A stretch of DNA of 64,000 bases. Origin: Polynucleobacter sp. 86C-FISCH (lineage in GTDB: Bacteria; Pseudomonadota; Gammaproteobacteria; Burkholderiales; Burkholderiaceae). Of the stretch, positions 52,520 through 63,892 are shown piece by piece. Position 1 is the first letter of the stretch; every line of letters starts with the position of its first letter. The DNA is taken from contig NZ_JACVOL010000001.1 of assembly GCF_018882415.1 (NCBI RefSeq), forward strand, positions 520,253 through 584,252. Reading direction: 5' to 3'. The notes beneath the pieces are model-generated. The model did not search any database. It had not been told where the DNA came from and saw only the letters and a program-made list of their open reading frames with translations. The position numbers and the translations under genes are program-made.

Positions 52520-55345
52520 TTAATGCGCTTCTTCCCAATTATCGCCAATCCCGATGCTCACCACCAAAGGCACCTTCAATTGGGCCACATGACACATTAA
52601 ATCGGGTAACTTAGCCTGCAGCAGGTCAATCTCATCCAAAGGTACGTCAAACACCAATTCATCATGTACCTGAAGCAGCATTTTCGTTTTTAACTGCTCT
52701 TTTTCAAGCCAATCTTCTACAGCAATCATGGCTAACTTGATGAGGTCTGCAGCAGTGCCTTGCATTGGGGCATTAATAGCTGCGCGTTCGGCACCCTGGC
52801 GACGGGGTCCATTGGAGCCCTTAATCTCTGGCAGCCAAAGGCGGCGCCCAAAAACCGTTTCGACATAACCATTCTCTCTGGCTTCAAGACGAGTGCGCTC
52901 CATATATTGGGCAACCCCTGGATAGCGATCAAAGTATTTGGCAATGTAGTTTTGCGCAGCCGATCGTTCGATACCTAAGTTGCCCGCTAAACCAAATGCA
53001 CTCATGCCATAGATCAAACCAAAGTTAATCACCTTAGCGTAGCGGCGTTGCTCAGAATTCACATCGTCCAAAGGAACGCCAAAGATCTCTGCAGCGGTAG
53101 CTTGGTGAACATCCTTGCCATCTCTAAAAGCTGCCAAGAGATTTTCATCCTCAGCAATGTGCGCCATGATGCGCAGCTCAATTTGAGAGTAATCGGCTGA
53201 CAATAATTTACAACCTTCTGCCGGAATAAATGCCTCCCGTATACGCCTGCCCTCTTCGGTACGTACAGGAATGTTTTGTAAGTTTGGATCACTCGAAGCC
53301 AGGCGGCCAGTAACGGCCGTAGCTTGAGAAAAATTCGTATGCACACGCCCTGTCTTGGGATCAGCCATACGAGGCAGTTTCTCAATATAGGTCGACATCA
53401 GCTTTGCCAAACTGCGATAGTCCAAGATGCGTGCTGGCAGCGGGTAATCTTCTGCGAGCTTTTGCAAAACCTCTTCATCGGTAGATGGCGCGCCTGATGG
53501 GGTCTTTTTAATCACTGGCAACTCAAGCTGACCAAACAAAATTTCAGCAATTTGCTTAGGTGACTGAATATTAAAAGGCTGGCCTGCGAGCTTGTGGATT
53601 TCCCCTTCAAGCTCTAAAAGGCGCTTACCTACCTGCTGGCCCTGTTTCGCGAGTAATGCAGAATCAATCCGAATGCCATTCCGCTCCATGATGCCCAGCA
53701 CTCTCATGGCAGGCATCTCTACCTTCTCATAAATGTAGAGCAGGCCTTGGCTCTCCTGAATTTGAGGCCAGAGCTCTAGGTGGAGACGCAATGTAATGTC
53801 CGCATCTTCAGCCGCGTAATCGGTTGCAATCTTCAGATCGACCTGATCAAAGCCAATCTGATGAACCCCTTTGCCACATACCTCTTCATAGCGAATAGTC
53901 TTCATACCCAGATGGCGCTCAGCCAAGCTGTCCATATTGTGTGGCAGATGGGACTCGAGTACATATGATTCGAGCAAGGTATCGAATGCAACACCTTTTA
54001 ATGTAATGCCGTAATTAGCGAAGATATGAGCGTCGTACTTGAGGTTTTGCCCGACCTTTAAATGAGTCTCACTTTCTAACCAAGACTTCATACGCGCTAA
54101 CACCAAATCACGATCGAGTTGCACCTCACCATTGCGATGTGCAACCGGAATGTAACAAGCCTCCCCTGGCTTCACCGATAAAGAAATTCCAACAAGCTCT
54201 GCTGCAAGCGCATCGAGACTAGTAGTTTCCGTGTCAACTGCTGTCAATTCAGAAGACTCAATCTTTTTTAACCACTTCTCCAATCCAACTTCATCGACCA
54301 CACACTCATAGTTACGCTCTATAGCATCTTGAGAGTCGCGAGTTTCTTGTGATAAATCTTTAGTTGGTGCGCTCGCGATCACGCGAGTCTTTTTTTCTTC
54401 ACCTGAAACATTTTCGGAAGCAGCAATTGGGCTGCCCGCCAAATCAAATGTAGGGGCTTCACCCTTATTCTCTGGGCTTGTGAGCTGTTTTTCTACATCA
54501 CGCAACCAAGTTTTAAATGCATAGCGCTCAAATAACTCCCGCAGTAAAGGTGCATCTTCTGACTTCGCATGCAAATCATCTAGCCCAGGCAGATGAGGAG
54601 ATAAATCGCAATCTGTTTTTACGGTAATCAGCTGACGAGCTTGCGGCAACCAATCGAGTGAGGCGCGAAGATTTTCGCCAACTACACCCTTAACTTGATC
54701 GGCGTTAGCCATTAAGTTATCGAGATTGCCAAATTCTGCTAGCCATTTATTTGCTGTCTTCGGTCCTGCTTTAGGAACACCCGGTACGTTATCAACGGTA
54801 TCGCCGATGATAGATAAATAATCGACAATCAATTCAGGAGGCACGCCAAACTTTTCTTTAACGCCAGCAATATCCAACTTTTCATTTGTCATCGTATTAA
54901 TCAGAGTGACAGAAGGGTTTACTAGTTGCGCTAAATCTTTATCTCCAGTGGAAATTATGGTTTCCCATCCAGCTTGAGTAGCTTGGCAAGCCAAAGTGCC
55001 AATCACGTCATCCGCCTCGACACCGCTCACCATGAGCACAGGCCAACCTAATGCTTTGACCATGGCATGAATAGGCTCAATCTGCTTAACCAGGTCTTCC
55101 GGCATGGGGGAGCGATGGGCCTTGTACTCAGAGTACATTTCATCGCGAAAAGTTTTGCCCTTGGCATCAAAAACACAGGCAATATGGTCAGCCTTGAGCT
55201 CAGAACGGGCCCTGCGCATCATATTAACCATGCCGTAGATAGCCCCAGTGGGCTCTCCAGCCCCATTTCTGAGGTCTGGCATGGCGTGGAAGGCACGATA
55301 GAGGTAGCTAGAGCCGTCTACCAACAAGAGTCTATGTTTAGTCAT
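52520..55345 (-). CDS. polA: DNA polymerase I
   Basis: Pol I removes primers and fills gaps in replication and repair. The 941-residue protein has a 5'-3' exonuclease domain (residues 1 to about 290), a 3'-5' exonuclease domain with intact DTETT and the polymerase domain. The polymerase motifs SADYSQIELRIMAH, RRYAKVINFGLIYGMSAFGLA and LLQVHDELVFDVP are clear. I choose the ATG at 55345; a TTG at 55360 adds five residues. Proofreading therefore appears active. Confidence 0.97.
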   Translation of the reverse strand: MTKHRLLLVDGSSYLYRAFHAMPDLRNGAGEPTGAIYGMVNMMRRARSELKADHIACVFDAKGKTFRDEMYSEYKAHRSPMPEDLVKQIEPIHAMVKALGWPVLMVSGVEADDVIGTLACQATQAGWETIISTGDKDLAQLVNPSVTLINTMTNEKLDIAGVKEKFGVPPELIVDYLSIIGDTVDNVPGVPKAGPKTANKWLAEFGNLDNLMANADQVKGVVGENLRASLDWLPQARQLITVKTDCDLSPHLPGLDDLHAKSEDAPLLRELFERYAFKTWLRDVEKQLTSPENKGEAPTFDLAGSPIAASENVSGEEKKTRVIASAPTKDLSQETRDSQDAIERNYECVVDEVGLEKWLKKIESSELTAVDTETTSLDALAAELVGISLSVKPGEACYIPVAHRNGEVQLDRDLVLARMKSWLESETHLKVGQNLKYDAHIFANYGITLKGVAFDTLLESYVLESHLPHNMDSLAERHLGMKTIRYEEVCGKGVHQIGFDQVDLKIATDYAAEDADITLRLHLELWPQIQESQGLLYIYEKVEMPAMRVLGIMERNGIRIDSALLAKQGQQVGKRLLELEGEIHKLAGQPFNIQSPKQIAEILFGQLELPVIKKTPSGAPSTDEEVLQKLAEDYPLPARILDYRSLAKLMSTYIEKLPRMADPKTGRVHTNFSQATAVTGRLASSDPNLQNIPVRTEEGRRIREAFIPAEGCKLLSADYSQIELRIMAHIAEDENLLAAFRDGKDVHQATAAEIFGVPLDDVNSEQRRYAKVINFGLIYGMSAFGLAGNLGIERSAAQNYIAKYFDRYPGVAQYMERTRLEARENGYVETVFGRRLWLPEIKGSNGPRRQGAERAAINAPMQGTAADLIKLAMIAVEDWLEKEQLKTKMLLQVHDELVFDVPLDEIDLLQAKLPDLMCHVAQLKVPLVVSIGIGDNWEEAH

Positions 55346-55428
55346 ACCGCAATCGTACAATCTAGTTGTGAATTGCCTACAGGTCTGGTTAAGGAACCGC
55401 CCGAGAGTAGGCTTAAAAAGGTGAAAAA

Positions 55429-55836
55429 ATGCATTATTTAACGAACTTAATTACTCACTCCATGAGCCAAACCCTAGCTATAACTAGCTTTTTAGTGGTT
55501 TTTGGATTTTTGGGTGCCACTTCAGCCCAAGCTCAGAATAACAGCCAGGCGCTGAGCCCATCAGAACTAAACCGCATCAATAACCAACCAATCGCGCCAA
55601 CGGTGAGTGCCACTGGTGCCATGAATACTCCAGAGCAACGCAAACCCAATTTTCAGTACAAGGATAAAAACGGAACTACCATTACTGAATATAAAGACGT
55701 GAATTCACCAACTCAAGTTGACGTAAAAACACCTTACACCAGCTATGAAATGGCGCCGCCTACATCAGTAATGCCAGGGCCACCAAAAGAAACCGATCTG
55801 ATTAGCGTTCCAAGCATCAGCATCCCCCTCAGATAA
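55429..55836 (+). CDS. DUF2782-like secreted protein
   Basis: This 135-residue protein has a long signal peptide (about residues 1-36, ending AQA). The short soluble domain contains FQYKDKNGTTITEYKDVNSPTQVDVKTP, the DUF2782 pattern. The C-terminal part is proline-rich. AAGGTGA lies five bases before the ATG. DUF2782 genes often sit between polA and thrB in betaproteobacteria; function unknown. It precedes thrB by 32 bases. Confidence 0.8.
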   Translation: MHYLTNLITHSMSQTLAITSFLVVFGFLGATSAQAQNNSQALSPSELNRINNQPIAPTVSATGAMNTPEQRKPNFQYKDKNGTTITEYKDVNSPTQVDVKTPYTSYEMAPPTSVMPGPPKETDLISVPSISIPLR

Positions 55837-55868
55837 AAATCGTTTAAATCATTTAGTTAATTTAGTTT

Positions 55869-56843
55869 ATGGCCGTATTTACTCCGATCGAACTTGAGGA
55901 TATTGCTCAATGGATTGATCAAGACTTTAATATTGGTCATGCTAGTGAAATACGCGGTATACATGGCGGTATTGAGAACTCGAATTTTTTCTTGGACACT
56001 GCCAAGGATGGCAAGAAGCAGGAATATGTTTTAACCATCTTTGAAAGGCTGACTGCACAGCAGCTTCCTTTTTATTTAGAGCTGATGCGCCACCTTGCAA
56101 ACAAAGGCGTCCCAGTTCCTAAGCCAATTGAAAATAAACAGGGTGACATTCTTTTCACCCTTAAGGGCAAGCCGGCAGCCATTGTTACCAAGCTTCCTGG
56201 TCTTTCTAGATTACAACCTGAATCCAATCACTGCGCACTGGTTGGCGAGATGCTAGCAAAGATGCATTTGGCTGGAAAAGATTTCTCAAAGTACCAAGAG
56301 AATCTTCGTAGCCTTGATTGGTGGCAAAAAACGATTCCTTCAGTATTGCCGCATTTAAATACTTCGCAAAAAGAACTCATTACCCATGAGCTCAAAACTC
56401 AAGAAGAATTCTTTTCATCAAGCACGTATGATGTTTTGCCACAAGGCGCGAGCCATTGCGATTTGTTTCGTGACAATGTCTTATTTGACCCAAAGGGGCC
56501 GGATGCATCTCAAGACCAATTGGGCGGCTTCTTTGACTTTTATTTTGCAGGTACCGATAAATGGTTGTTCGATATTGCCGTAACCGCTAACGATTGGTGT
56601 CTTGCCGACAACAAACAAGATCTTGATCCAGCACGCTTGGATGCATTTATGAAGGCCTACCAATCAGTTCGCCCACTCACCAAAGAAGAACAGGCAAGCT
56701 GGACTTTAATGTTGCGTGCAGCGGCTTTGCGCTTCTGGGTCTCTAGATTGTGGGATTTCTATTTACCACGTGACGCACAAATGCTGACGCCACATGATCC
56801 CACGCACTTTGAACGCATCCTCTTAAGTCGTCGATCCCTATGA
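55869..56843 (+). CDS. thrB: Homoserine kinase (ThrB, APH-fold type II)
   Basis: ThrB phosphorylates homoserine on the way to threonine. The 324-residue enzyme is the aminoglycoside-phosphotransferase-fold type, with FELTAQQ-like N-terminal lobe, the catalytic loop SHCDLFRDNVLFD and the metal segment GGFFDFYFAGTDKWLFDIA. Length fits the betaproteobacterial family. Its stop overlaps the next gene's start by 4 bases. Confidence 0.93.
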   Translation: MAVFTPIELEDIAQWIDQDFNIGHASEIRGIHGGIENSNFFLDTAKDGKKQEYVLTIFERLTAQQLPFYLELMRHLANKGVPVPKPIENKQGDILFTLKGKPAAIVTKLPGLSRLQPESNHCALVGEMLAKMHLAGKDFSKYQENLRSLDWWQKTIPSVLPHLNTSQKELITHELKTQEEFFSSSTYDVLPQGASHCDLFRDNVLFDPKGPDASQDQLGGFFDFYFAGTDKWLFDIAVTANDWCLADNKQDLDPARLDAFMKAYQSVRPLTKEEQASWTLMLRAAALRFWVSRLWDFYLPRDAQMLTPHDPTHFERILLSRRSL

Positions 56844-57619
56844 AACTCAATTACGTAGCTCCAAAAGAAGGCTATACCTGGATTAGACAGGGTATTTGGC
56901 TATTCAAACAGAATCCTTTGGGGTTCTTAATGCTGGTCTTTATGTATGTATTTGCAGCGCAACTGGCAGTCATCATCCCAGTCATCGGTGTTTTTGCAGT
57001 ATTACTCTTGACGCCTACCTTATCGGTAGGATTTATGACGGCTTGTCGCCAAGCAATTCAAAAAGAGCGCATTAAACCTTCAGTCTACATAGCAGCATTA
57101 AAGTCTAGCCCGATTGTGCGCAAAAGAATTTTGCAATTAGGTTTGGTATATGCCGCAATGATTGTGTTGCTAAGCTTTATCTTAAGTCTCTTGGTTGACT
57201 TTGAATTACTCCTCCCCTTAATGACGAGTGACAAACCCATCACCCCGGAGGCTATTCGCCAGATCTATCTAGTACTTTTCTTTGGTGCGATGTTGTATGT
57301 GCCGGTGGCGATGTTGATGTGGTTTTCGCCAGTGCTAGTTGCGTGGGAAGATATGTCAGTGCCTCAAGCCCTATTCTCAAGCGCCCTAGCGTGCTGGTCC
57401 AACAAAGCCGCATTCTTTTTGTACCTGTCGATTTGGAGCGCAATTCTGATTGCCATCCCCTTAACTATTGGCATGATCTTTGATGTCATTAATTTGGGGC
57501 AAGTAGCCTCGTACATCATTGCTCCCATCTCTATGGCTGGTCTCACTGTGATGCACTGCTCTTTTTATGCGACCTGGAAAGCTTGCTTCACAGATAACGA
57601 AGTGGTGATGCCTGTTTAA
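56840..57619 (+). CDS. BPSS1780-like polytopic membrane protein
   Basis: This 259-residue protein has about six hydrophobic helices and matches the BPSS1780 family of betaproteobacterial membrane proteins. Its opening is GYTWIRQGIWLFKQNPLGFLMLV. The SPVLVAWEDMSVPQALFSSALACW segment is also typical. Function is unknown. It overlaps thrB by 4 bases, so it is translationally coupled to it, and converges with uvrD. Confidence 0.85.
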   Translation: MKLNYVAPKEGYTWIRQGIWLFKQNPLGFLMLVFMYVFAAQLAVIIPVIGVFAVLLLTPTLSVGFMTACRQAIQKERIKPSVYIAALKSSPIVRKRILQLGLVYAAMIVLLSFILSLLVDFELLLPLMTSDKPITPEAIRQIYLVLFFGAMLYVPVAMLMWFSPVLVAWEDMSVPQALFSSALACWSNKAAFFLYLSIWSAILIAIPLTIGMIFDVINLGQVASYIIAPISMAGLTVMHCSFYATWKACFTDNEVVMPV

Positions 57620-57628
57620 CTAAATTCT

Positions 57629-59995
57629 TCAGTCAATAGCAGCAAGCTTCGCAATACTCAACTGTAGCCATTTAATGCCGTGACGCTTGAAATTCACTTG
57701 CGCTCTTGCATCTGCATCAACACCCTCTAGACCAGTCACGCGCCCCTCACCAAACTTGGTATGGAAAACATTTTGCCCGATAGTGAATGGATAATTTCCA
57801 CGTGGAGGTGAAGCCAGTCTTTTCACTTCCATAGAAGCAGAGCCTACTCGCTTAGCAGGCCTTTGACGCTCAGAACCTGAATCAAAAAAATCATTTGATT
57901 CGTATTCACGTTGACGGGTATAGCCGTCTTGCCAGGTAGATCCAGATCTTGAATTGCCGCCACCCCAACGTGCATCTCTTGCTTTGGGCGTAAGCCACTT
58001 CAATGAATCAGAGGGAAGCTCTTCAAGGAAACGAGAAGGCATGTTGTAGCGCACCTGACCATGCAACATACGTGATTGGGTATGCGATAAATAGAGTCGC
58101 TCTTTGGCGCGAGTAATCGCCACATACATTAGGCGACGCTCTTCCTCCAGCCCATTCTGTTCGTTCACACTGTTCTCATGGGGAAATAAACCCTCCTCAA
58201 GACCGGTAATAAAGACAGAGGTGAACTCTAAGCCCTTAGCTGAGTGGACGGTCATCAGCTGCACGGCATCTTGGCCAGCCTGAGCCTGGTTATCGCCAGC
58301 CTCCAAGGAAGCGTGCGACAGGAATGCAGCTAGTGGAGAAACTTCTACAACGCCAGGGGCATTCTCACCTGGCAACATAGCTGCAGCAGCATCTTGGCCA
58401 TAACCTTCTTCGGCAATGAATGCAGTTGCTGCGTTAATCAATTCTTGTAAGTTCTCTACGCGATCTTGCCCTTCACGCTCAGAAAGATAGTGCTGGATCA
58501 GGCCGCTATTCTGAATCACAAATTCAACCGTTTCCGGCAACGTGTTATGACGAGTGGCCTCACGCATGTGATCCACTAAGCGAACAAACCCACTCAAAGC
58601 TGCACCAGCTTTACCTTCTAATGTGGAGGCCGCCAGATACAAAGAACATTGCTGCGCTCTGGCAGCATCTTGCAATGCTTCAATTGAGCGCGCACCAATT
58701 CCGCGAGTCGGGAAATTCACCACTCGAGAGAAAGAAGTGTCGTCATTCGGATTCTCAAGCAAGCGTAAATACGCTAGCGCATGTTTAATTTCGGCACGCT
58801 CGAAGAAGCGTAAACCTCCATACACACGATACGGAATGCCCGCAGAAAATAAAGCATGCTCAATGATGCGTGACTGTGCATTGCTGCGATAAAGCAAAGC
58901 TACTTCAGTACGTTTAATGCCGCTATTTACTAAAGCCTTGATCTCATCTACCAACCAAGCAGCCTCAGCATGATCGCTAGGGGCCTCATAAATTCGGACC
59001 GGCTCGCCATGACCAGCATCGGTGCGTAGGTTTTTACCAAGACGTTCTGAATTATTAGCAATCAGATGATTTGCAGTATCCAGAATATGGCCATGGGAAC
59101 GATAGTTCTGCTCTAGCTTCACCATGAGCGGGTGATATTGCTTTTCGTAGAGGCGCATGTTTTCTACATCAGCGCCACGGAACGCATAAATACTTTGGTC
59201 ATCATCACCAACAGCAAAAACGGAACTACTGCCCATGCCACTCACATTGATGCGACTTGCATCATGGCCTGACAATAATTTGAGCCATGCATATTGCAAG
59301 GCATTCGTATCCTGAAACTCATCAATCAAAATATGACGGAAGCGCTCTTGGTAATGTGTGCGAATTGCTTCGCTGTGTTTGAGCAATTCATAACTACGCA
59401 ATAAGAGCTCAGCAAAATCTACTACGCCTTCACGTTGGCATTGCTCATCGTAAGCAGCATAGAGTTGCGCCATCTTGGCCTGAAAGTCATCGCCGAGGGA
59501 TAAATCTTTTGCACGCTGACCGCGCTCTTTGGCGTGTGCAATAAAGTATTGCAGCTGCTTGGCGGGATATTTCTCATCATCGACTTTTAAGCCCTTTAAA
59601 AGACGCTTAATCGCAGAGAGTTGATCCTGGGTATCCAAAATCTGGAAAGTTGATGGCAAACCCGCTTCTTTGTGGTGAGCCCTCAATAATCGGTTACATA
59701 AGCCGTGAAAGGTGCCAATCCACATGCCACGGGTGTTAATCGGCAGCATGGCACTTAAGCGCAACATCATCTCTTTGGCGGCCTTATTGGTAAAGGTCAC
59801 CGCTAGGACGCCAATAGGGGATACCTGGCCGGTCTGAATCAACCACGCTATACGGGTGGTGAGGACGCGGGTCTTGCCACTCCCTGCCCCAGCCAAAATC
59901 AAGGCTGATTGGGCTTGGCCATTTTCATTTACGGGCGGGAGGGTCACTGCCTCGCGCTGTTCTGGATTGAGGTTCGCGAGCAAGTCTGAGTACAT
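57629..59995 (-). CDS. uvrD: UvrD/PcrA-type superfamily 1 DNA helicase
   Basis: This 788-residue 3'-5' helicase has Walker A GAGSGKT (residues 36-42), motif Ia [10 protein letters not shown], motif II DEFQDTN, motif [17 protein letters not shown] and motif [14 protein letters not shown]. The C-terminal end ([15 protein letters not shown]...) is the UvrD/PcrA tudor-like tail, which separates it from Rep. It acts in nucleotide-excision and mismatch repair and in removing stalled protein-DNA complexes. Confidence 0.94.
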   Translation of the reverse strand: MYSDLLANLNPEQREAVTLPPVNENGQAQSALILAGAGSGKTRVLTTRIAWLIQTGQVSPIGVLAVTFTNKAAKEMMLRLSAMLPINTRGMWIGTFHGLCNRLLRAHHKEAGLPSTFQILDTQDQLSAIKRLLKGLKVDDEKYPAKQLQYFIAHAKERGQRAKDLSLGDDFQAKMAQLYAAYDEQCQREGVVDFAELLLRSYELLKHSEAIRTHYQERFRHILIDEFQDTNALQYAWLKLLSGHDASRINVSGMGSSSVFAVGDDDQSIYAFRGADVENMRLYEKQYHPLMVKLEQNYRSHGHILDTANHLIANNSERLGKNLRTDAGHGEPVRIYEAPSDHAEAAWLVDEIKALVNSGIKRTEVALLYRSNAQSRIIEHALFSAGIPYRVYGGLRFFERAEIKHALAYLRLLENPNDDTSFSRVVNFPTRGIGARSIEALQDAARAQQCSLYLAASTLEGKAGAALSGFVRLVDHMREATRHNTLPETVEFVIQNSGLIQHYLSEREGQDRVENLQELINAATAFIAEEGYGQDAAAAMLPGENAPGVVEVSPLAAFLSHASLEAGDNQAQAGQDAVQLMTVHSAKGLEFTSVFITGLEEGLFPHENSVNEQNGLEEERRLMYVAITRAKERLYLSHTQSRMLHGQVRYNMPSRFLEELPSDSLKWLTPKARDARWGGGNSRSGSTWQDGYTRQREYESNDFFDSGSERQRPAKRVGSASMEVKRLASPPRGNYPFTIGQNVFHTKFGEGRVTGLEGVDADARAQVNFKRHGIKWLQLSIAKLAAID

Positions 59996-60019
59996 CAGCC
60001 CAATTATAATTTGCCTCTT

Positions 60020-62911
60020 ATGCCAAATGCCTCAAATACCCCTAATTCACCAGCGGCCAGCTCTGCAGACGAGCTCGCCAAATCCTATGAACCTGCCCCG
60101 ATAGAGGCCTACTGGGGTCCAGAGTGGGAGCGTCGTGGAATTGCCGATGCCACCATGGATGAGGGTAAGGGTGATTTTTCGATTCAACTACCCCCGCCAA
60201 ACGTTACCGGCACCCTGCACATGGGTCACGCTTTTAACCAAACCATCATGGATGGCTTGGTACGCCACGCACGCATGTCTGGCAAAAATACTTTATGGGT
60301 ACCAGGCACTGATCATGCAGGTATTGCCACTCAAATTGTTGTTGAACGCCAACTTGATGCGCAAAAAGTATCTCGTCATGATTTAGGTCGTGAGAAGTTT
60401 TTAGAAAAAGTGTGGGAGTGGAAGGAAACTTCTGGCAACACGATTACTAGACAAATTCGTCGCTTAGGCGCATCGATTGATTGGGGCAAAGAATATTTCA
60501 CAATGGACAGCAAGATGTCCAAAGCGGTGGTGGAAGTATTTGTACGCTTACACGAACAAGGTTTGATCTATCGCGGCAAACGTTTAGTGAACTGGGATCC
60601 CGTTTTAGGAACCGCAGTTTCCGACTTAGAAGTAGTGAGCGAAGAAGAAGATGGCTCGATGTGGCACATTCGCTATCCATTGACTGACGGCTCTGGTCAC
60701 CTCACAGTCGCGACTACCCGTCCTGAAACCTTGCTGGGCGACGTTGCCGTGATGGTGAACCCTGAAGACGAACGTTATAAACACCTCATTGGCAAGTCCG
60801 TTAACTTACCTTTGTGTGATCGTGAAATTCCGATCATTGCAGATGACTACGTTGATTTGAACTTTGGTACTGGCGTTGTTAAGGTGACTCCTGCGCATGA
60901 CTTCAATGACTATGCAGTAGGCCAACGTCATCAATTGCCGATGATCAACATCCTCACTTTGGATGCGAAGATTAATGAGAATGCTCCTGCTGCCTATCAA
61001 GGCATGGAACGTTTTGCAGCACGCAAACAAGTAGTTGCTGATTTGGAGTCTGCTGGCTTATTAGAAAAAGTTCAGCCGCATAAATTGATGGTGCCACGTG
61101 GTGACCGCACCCAAACCATCATTGAGCCAATGTTGACTGACCAGTGGTTTGTGGCAATGTCCAAACCAAGTCCGGACAACAAATACCAACCCGGTTCATC
61201 CATTGCTGGAGCAGCCTTAGATGCTGTCACTAAAGGTGACATCAAACTTGTTCCAGAAAATTGGATCAACACCTATACCCAGTGGTTAGAAAATATTCAG
61301 GACTGGTGCATCTCCCGCCAACTCTGGTGGGGTCATCAAATACCCGCTTGGTATGGCGATGATGGGCAAATTTTTGTAGGACGCTCAGAAGAAGAGGCGA
61401 AGGCCAAAGCAGCGGCAGCGGGCTACACCGGCAAACTCAATCGCGATCCTGATGTTCTGGATACCTGGTTTAGCTCGGCTCTGGTGCCATTTAGCTCCTT
61501 AGGCTGGCCAGATGAAACGCCCGCTTTAAATCACTTCTTACCTTCGTCTGTACTAGTTACCGGCTTTGACATCATCTTCTTCTGGGTAGCGCGCATGGTC
61601 ATGATGACCTGCCACTTCACTGGAAAAGTGCCATTCCATACTGTCTATGTTCATGGACTAGTACGCGATGCCGAAGGTCAGAAAATGAGCAAGTCCAAAG
61701 GCAACACTTTGGACCCAATTGATTTGATTGACGGCATTCAGATTGAAGAGCTCGTAGGCAAGAGAACTACCGGTCTCATGAATCCAAAGCAAGCCGAGAG
61801 CATTTCTAAGAAAACCAAAAAAGAGTTTCCAGATGGCATCCCAGCATTTGGTACGGATGCCTTGCGCTTTACCTTTGCCTCTTTAGCATCACTTGGTCGC
61901 AACATTAATTTTGATCAAAAGCGTTGCGAAGGCTATCGCAATTTCTGCAACAAGCTTTGGAACGCTACTCGCTTTGTGTTGATGAACTGCTCAGGCAGCG
62001 ATGAAGACAATGGTCTAGCACCATGCGACAACCAATGTGGTCCTGACGGCTATTTAGACTTTTCGCCTGCTGACAAATGGATCGTCTCTCAGCTCCAAAG
62101 AACTGAAGCTGATGTAGCCAAAGGTTTTGAGAACTATCGCTTTGACAACATTGCGAGCAGCATCTACCAATTTGTTTGGGATGAGTACTGTGATTGGTAT
62201 TTGGAGCTTGCTAAGGTACAACTTCAAACAGGCACTCCTGCACAGCAACGCGCTACCCGTCGCACCCTGTTGCGCGTTCTAGAAACAATCTTGCGCATGG
62301 CGCATCCATTGATTCCATTCATTACCGAAACGCTTTGGCAAACAGTTGGTCCGAAGTCCGGCAAAGAATTGGCCAAGCAAACCAAACAAACGATTGCACT
62401 CCAACCTTATCCTGTTGCTCAGCCTGAGAAGATCGACGAGCAAAGCGAAGCTTGGGTAGCTCAGGTGAAAGCGATTGTGGATGCTTGCAGAAATCTACGT
62501 GGTGAAATGCAAGTTCCCCCAGGTCAAAAAGTACCACTTTGGATTTATGGTCCAGAGGAATTCCTGGCAAAAGCCACACCTTATTTGATGGCACTTGCCA
62601 AACTCACCGAGGTTAAGATTTACAGCGATGAATCTGCCCTGGAAAAAGATGCGCCTGGAGCACCAATTGCCTTGGTGGGCGATATCAAACTCCTACTCAA
62701 GATTGAGGTGGATGTTGCTGCTGAACGTATTCGTCTTGGTAAAGAGATCGAGCGCTTAGCGAATGAAATCAACAAAGCTAAGGGCAAGCTAACCAATGAA
62801 AGCTTTGTGGCTCGCGCCCCAGCCGAAGTGGTTGCCCAAGAAAAACAACGTCTTGCTGGTTTTGAGCAAAACCATGAGAAGCTTGTTGCACAATTAGAGC
62901 GTCTGAAGTAA
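60020..62911 (+). CDS. valS: Valyl-tRNA synthetase
   Basis: ValS charges tRNA-Val with editing of threonine. The 963-residue class I synthetase has HMGH (residues 67-70), the KMSKSKGN loop, an editing domain and a C-terminal coiled coil ([22 protein letters not shown]). I choose the ATG at 60020; a TTG at 60011 adds three residues. It is divergent from uvrD, with 24 bases between the start codons, so the promoters must overlap the two 5' ends. Confidence 0.97.
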   Translation: MPNASNTPNSPAASSADELAKSYEPAPIEAYWGPEWERRGIADATMDEGKGDFSIQLPPPNVTGTLHMGHAFNQTIMDGLVRHARMSGKNTLWVPGTDHAGIATQIVVERQLDAQKVSRHDLGREKFLEKVWEWKETSGNTITRQIRRLGASIDWGKEYFTMDSKMSKAVVEVFVRLHEQGLIYRGKRLVNWDPVLGTAVSDLEVVSEEEDGSMWHIRYPLTDGSGHLTVATTRPETLLGDVAVMVNPEDERYKHLIGKSVNLPLCDREIPIIADDYVDLNFGTGVVKVTPAHDFNDYAVGQRHQLPMINILTLDAKINENAPAAYQGMERFAARKQVVADLESAGLLEKVQPHKLMVPRGDRTQTIIEPMLTDQWFVAMSKPSPDNKYQPGSSIAGAALDAVTKGDIKLVPENWINTYTQWLENIQDWCISRQLWWGHQIPAWYGDDGQIFVGRSEEEAKAKAAAAGYTGKLNRDPDVLDTWFSSALVPFSSLGWPDETPALNHFLPSSVLVTGFDIIFFWVARMVMMTCHFTGKVPFHTVYVHGLVRDAEGQKMSKSKGNTLDPIDLIDGIQIEELVGKRTTGLMNPKQAESISKKTKKEFPDGIPAFGTDALRFTFASLASLGRNINFDQKRCEGYRNFCNKLWNATRFVLMNCSGSDEDNGLAPCDNQCGPDGYLDFSPADKWIVSQLQRTEADVAKGFENYRFDNIASSIYQFVWDEYCDWYLELAKVQLQTGTPAQQRATRRTLLRVLETILRMAHPLIPFITETLWQTVGPKSGKELAKQTKQTIALQPYPVAQPEKIDEQSEAWVAQVKAIVDACRNLRGEMQVPPGQKVPLWIYGPEEFLAKATPYLMALAKLTEVKIYSDESALEKDAPGAPIALVGDIKLLLKIEVDVAAERIRLGKEIERLANEINKAKGKLTNESFVARAPAEVVAQEKQRLAGFEQNHEKLVAQLERLK

Positions 62912-62942
62912 ATAGCAGCCAAATAAAGCGATTGGAACCCAT

Positions 62943-63827
62943 ATGCCGTTAAGCACTAAAGCCGTCACCAAAGCAGTCTTTCCTGTTGCGGGCTTGGGTA
63001 CACGCTTTTTGCCCGCAACGAAAGCTAGCCCAAAGGAAATGTTGAATGTGGTGGATAAGCCGCTCATTCAATACGCCGTTGAAGAGGCAATCGCCGCCGG
63101 TATTACTGAAATGATTTTTGTTACTGGTCGCAGCAAACGCGCTATTGAAGATCACTTTGACAAAGCATATGAGCTCGAGGCTGAATTAGAGGCTAAAAAC
63201 AAACAGGCTCTTCTCGATATCGTTCGCAACGTTAAGCCTAGCCATGTAGATTGTGTATATGTGCGCCAACCAGAAGCGCTTGGCCTAGGTCACGCAGTTT
63301 TATGTGCGGAGAAGTTAGTGCGCGATGAGCCATTTGCCATCATCTTGGCCGACGACTTGTTGGATGGCCAGCCTCCAGTTCTCAAGCAAATGCTAAAAGT
63401 TTTTGAAGAGCAAAATGGCTCTGTAGTTGCGGTTGAAAAGATTGATCCTGCCAAGAGCAGCTCTTATGGAATTGTTTCTGGCGCCGAAGTTGCCAAAGGT
63501 ATTTATCGCCTTAACGGCATTGTAGAAAAGCCACAACCAAAGGATGCGCCGTCTAATTTAGCGGTGGTAGGGCGTTATGTTCTCTCATCCGATATCTTTA
63601 CCCATATTCGCAATCTCAAGCCTGGTGCAGGTGGCGAGATTCAGCTGACTGATGCCATTGCCTCTTTACTCAAGGAAGAGCCGGTATTTGCTTATGAGTA
63701 CGATGGCGTGCGTTATGACTGTGGCAGTAAGTTGGGCTACCTCAAGGCTTCAGTAGAGTTTGCTCTGCGCCACCCTGAAGTCTCTGCTGACTTTGCTGCT
63801 TACCTCAAGAGCCGCTCATTGACTTAA
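62943..63827 (+). CDS. galU: UTP-glucose-1-phosphate uridylyltransferase
   Basis: GalU makes UDP-glucose for envelope polysaccharides. The 294-residue enzyme has the nucleotide loop [22 protein letters not shown] and the [12 protein letters not shown] metal site. The VEKP segment and the [10 protein letters not shown] segment are also present. It follows valS by 31 bases and is ended by the terminator at 63846-63875. Confidence 0.96.
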   Translation: MPLSTKAVTKAVFPVAGLGTRFLPATKASPKEMLNVVDKPLIQYAVEEAIAAGITEMIFVTGRSKRAIEDHFDKAYELEAELEAKNKQALLDIVRNVKPSHVDCVYVRQPEALGLGHAVLCAEKLVRDEPFAIILADDLLDGQPPVLKQMLKVFEEQNGSVVAVEKIDPAKSSSYGIVSGAEVAKGIYRLNGIVEKPQPKDAPSNLAVVGRYVLSSDIFTHIRNLKPGAGGEIQLTDAIASLLKEEPVFAYEYDGVRYDCGSKLGYLKASVEFALRHPEVSADFAAYLKSRSLT

Positions 63828-63845
63828 TTTGCTTTTGGCCGAAAT

Positions 63846-63875
63846 AAAAAAGGCAGAGAGATCTCTGCCTTTTTT
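63846..63875. terminator. Bidirectional terminator after galU
   Basis: GGCAGAGA and TCTCTGCC pair around GA, flanked by A-runs and T-runs. It serves galU (+) and the convergent tusA-like gene (-). Confidence 0.92.
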
Positions 63876-63892
63876 ATTGTCATTGAGGTCCA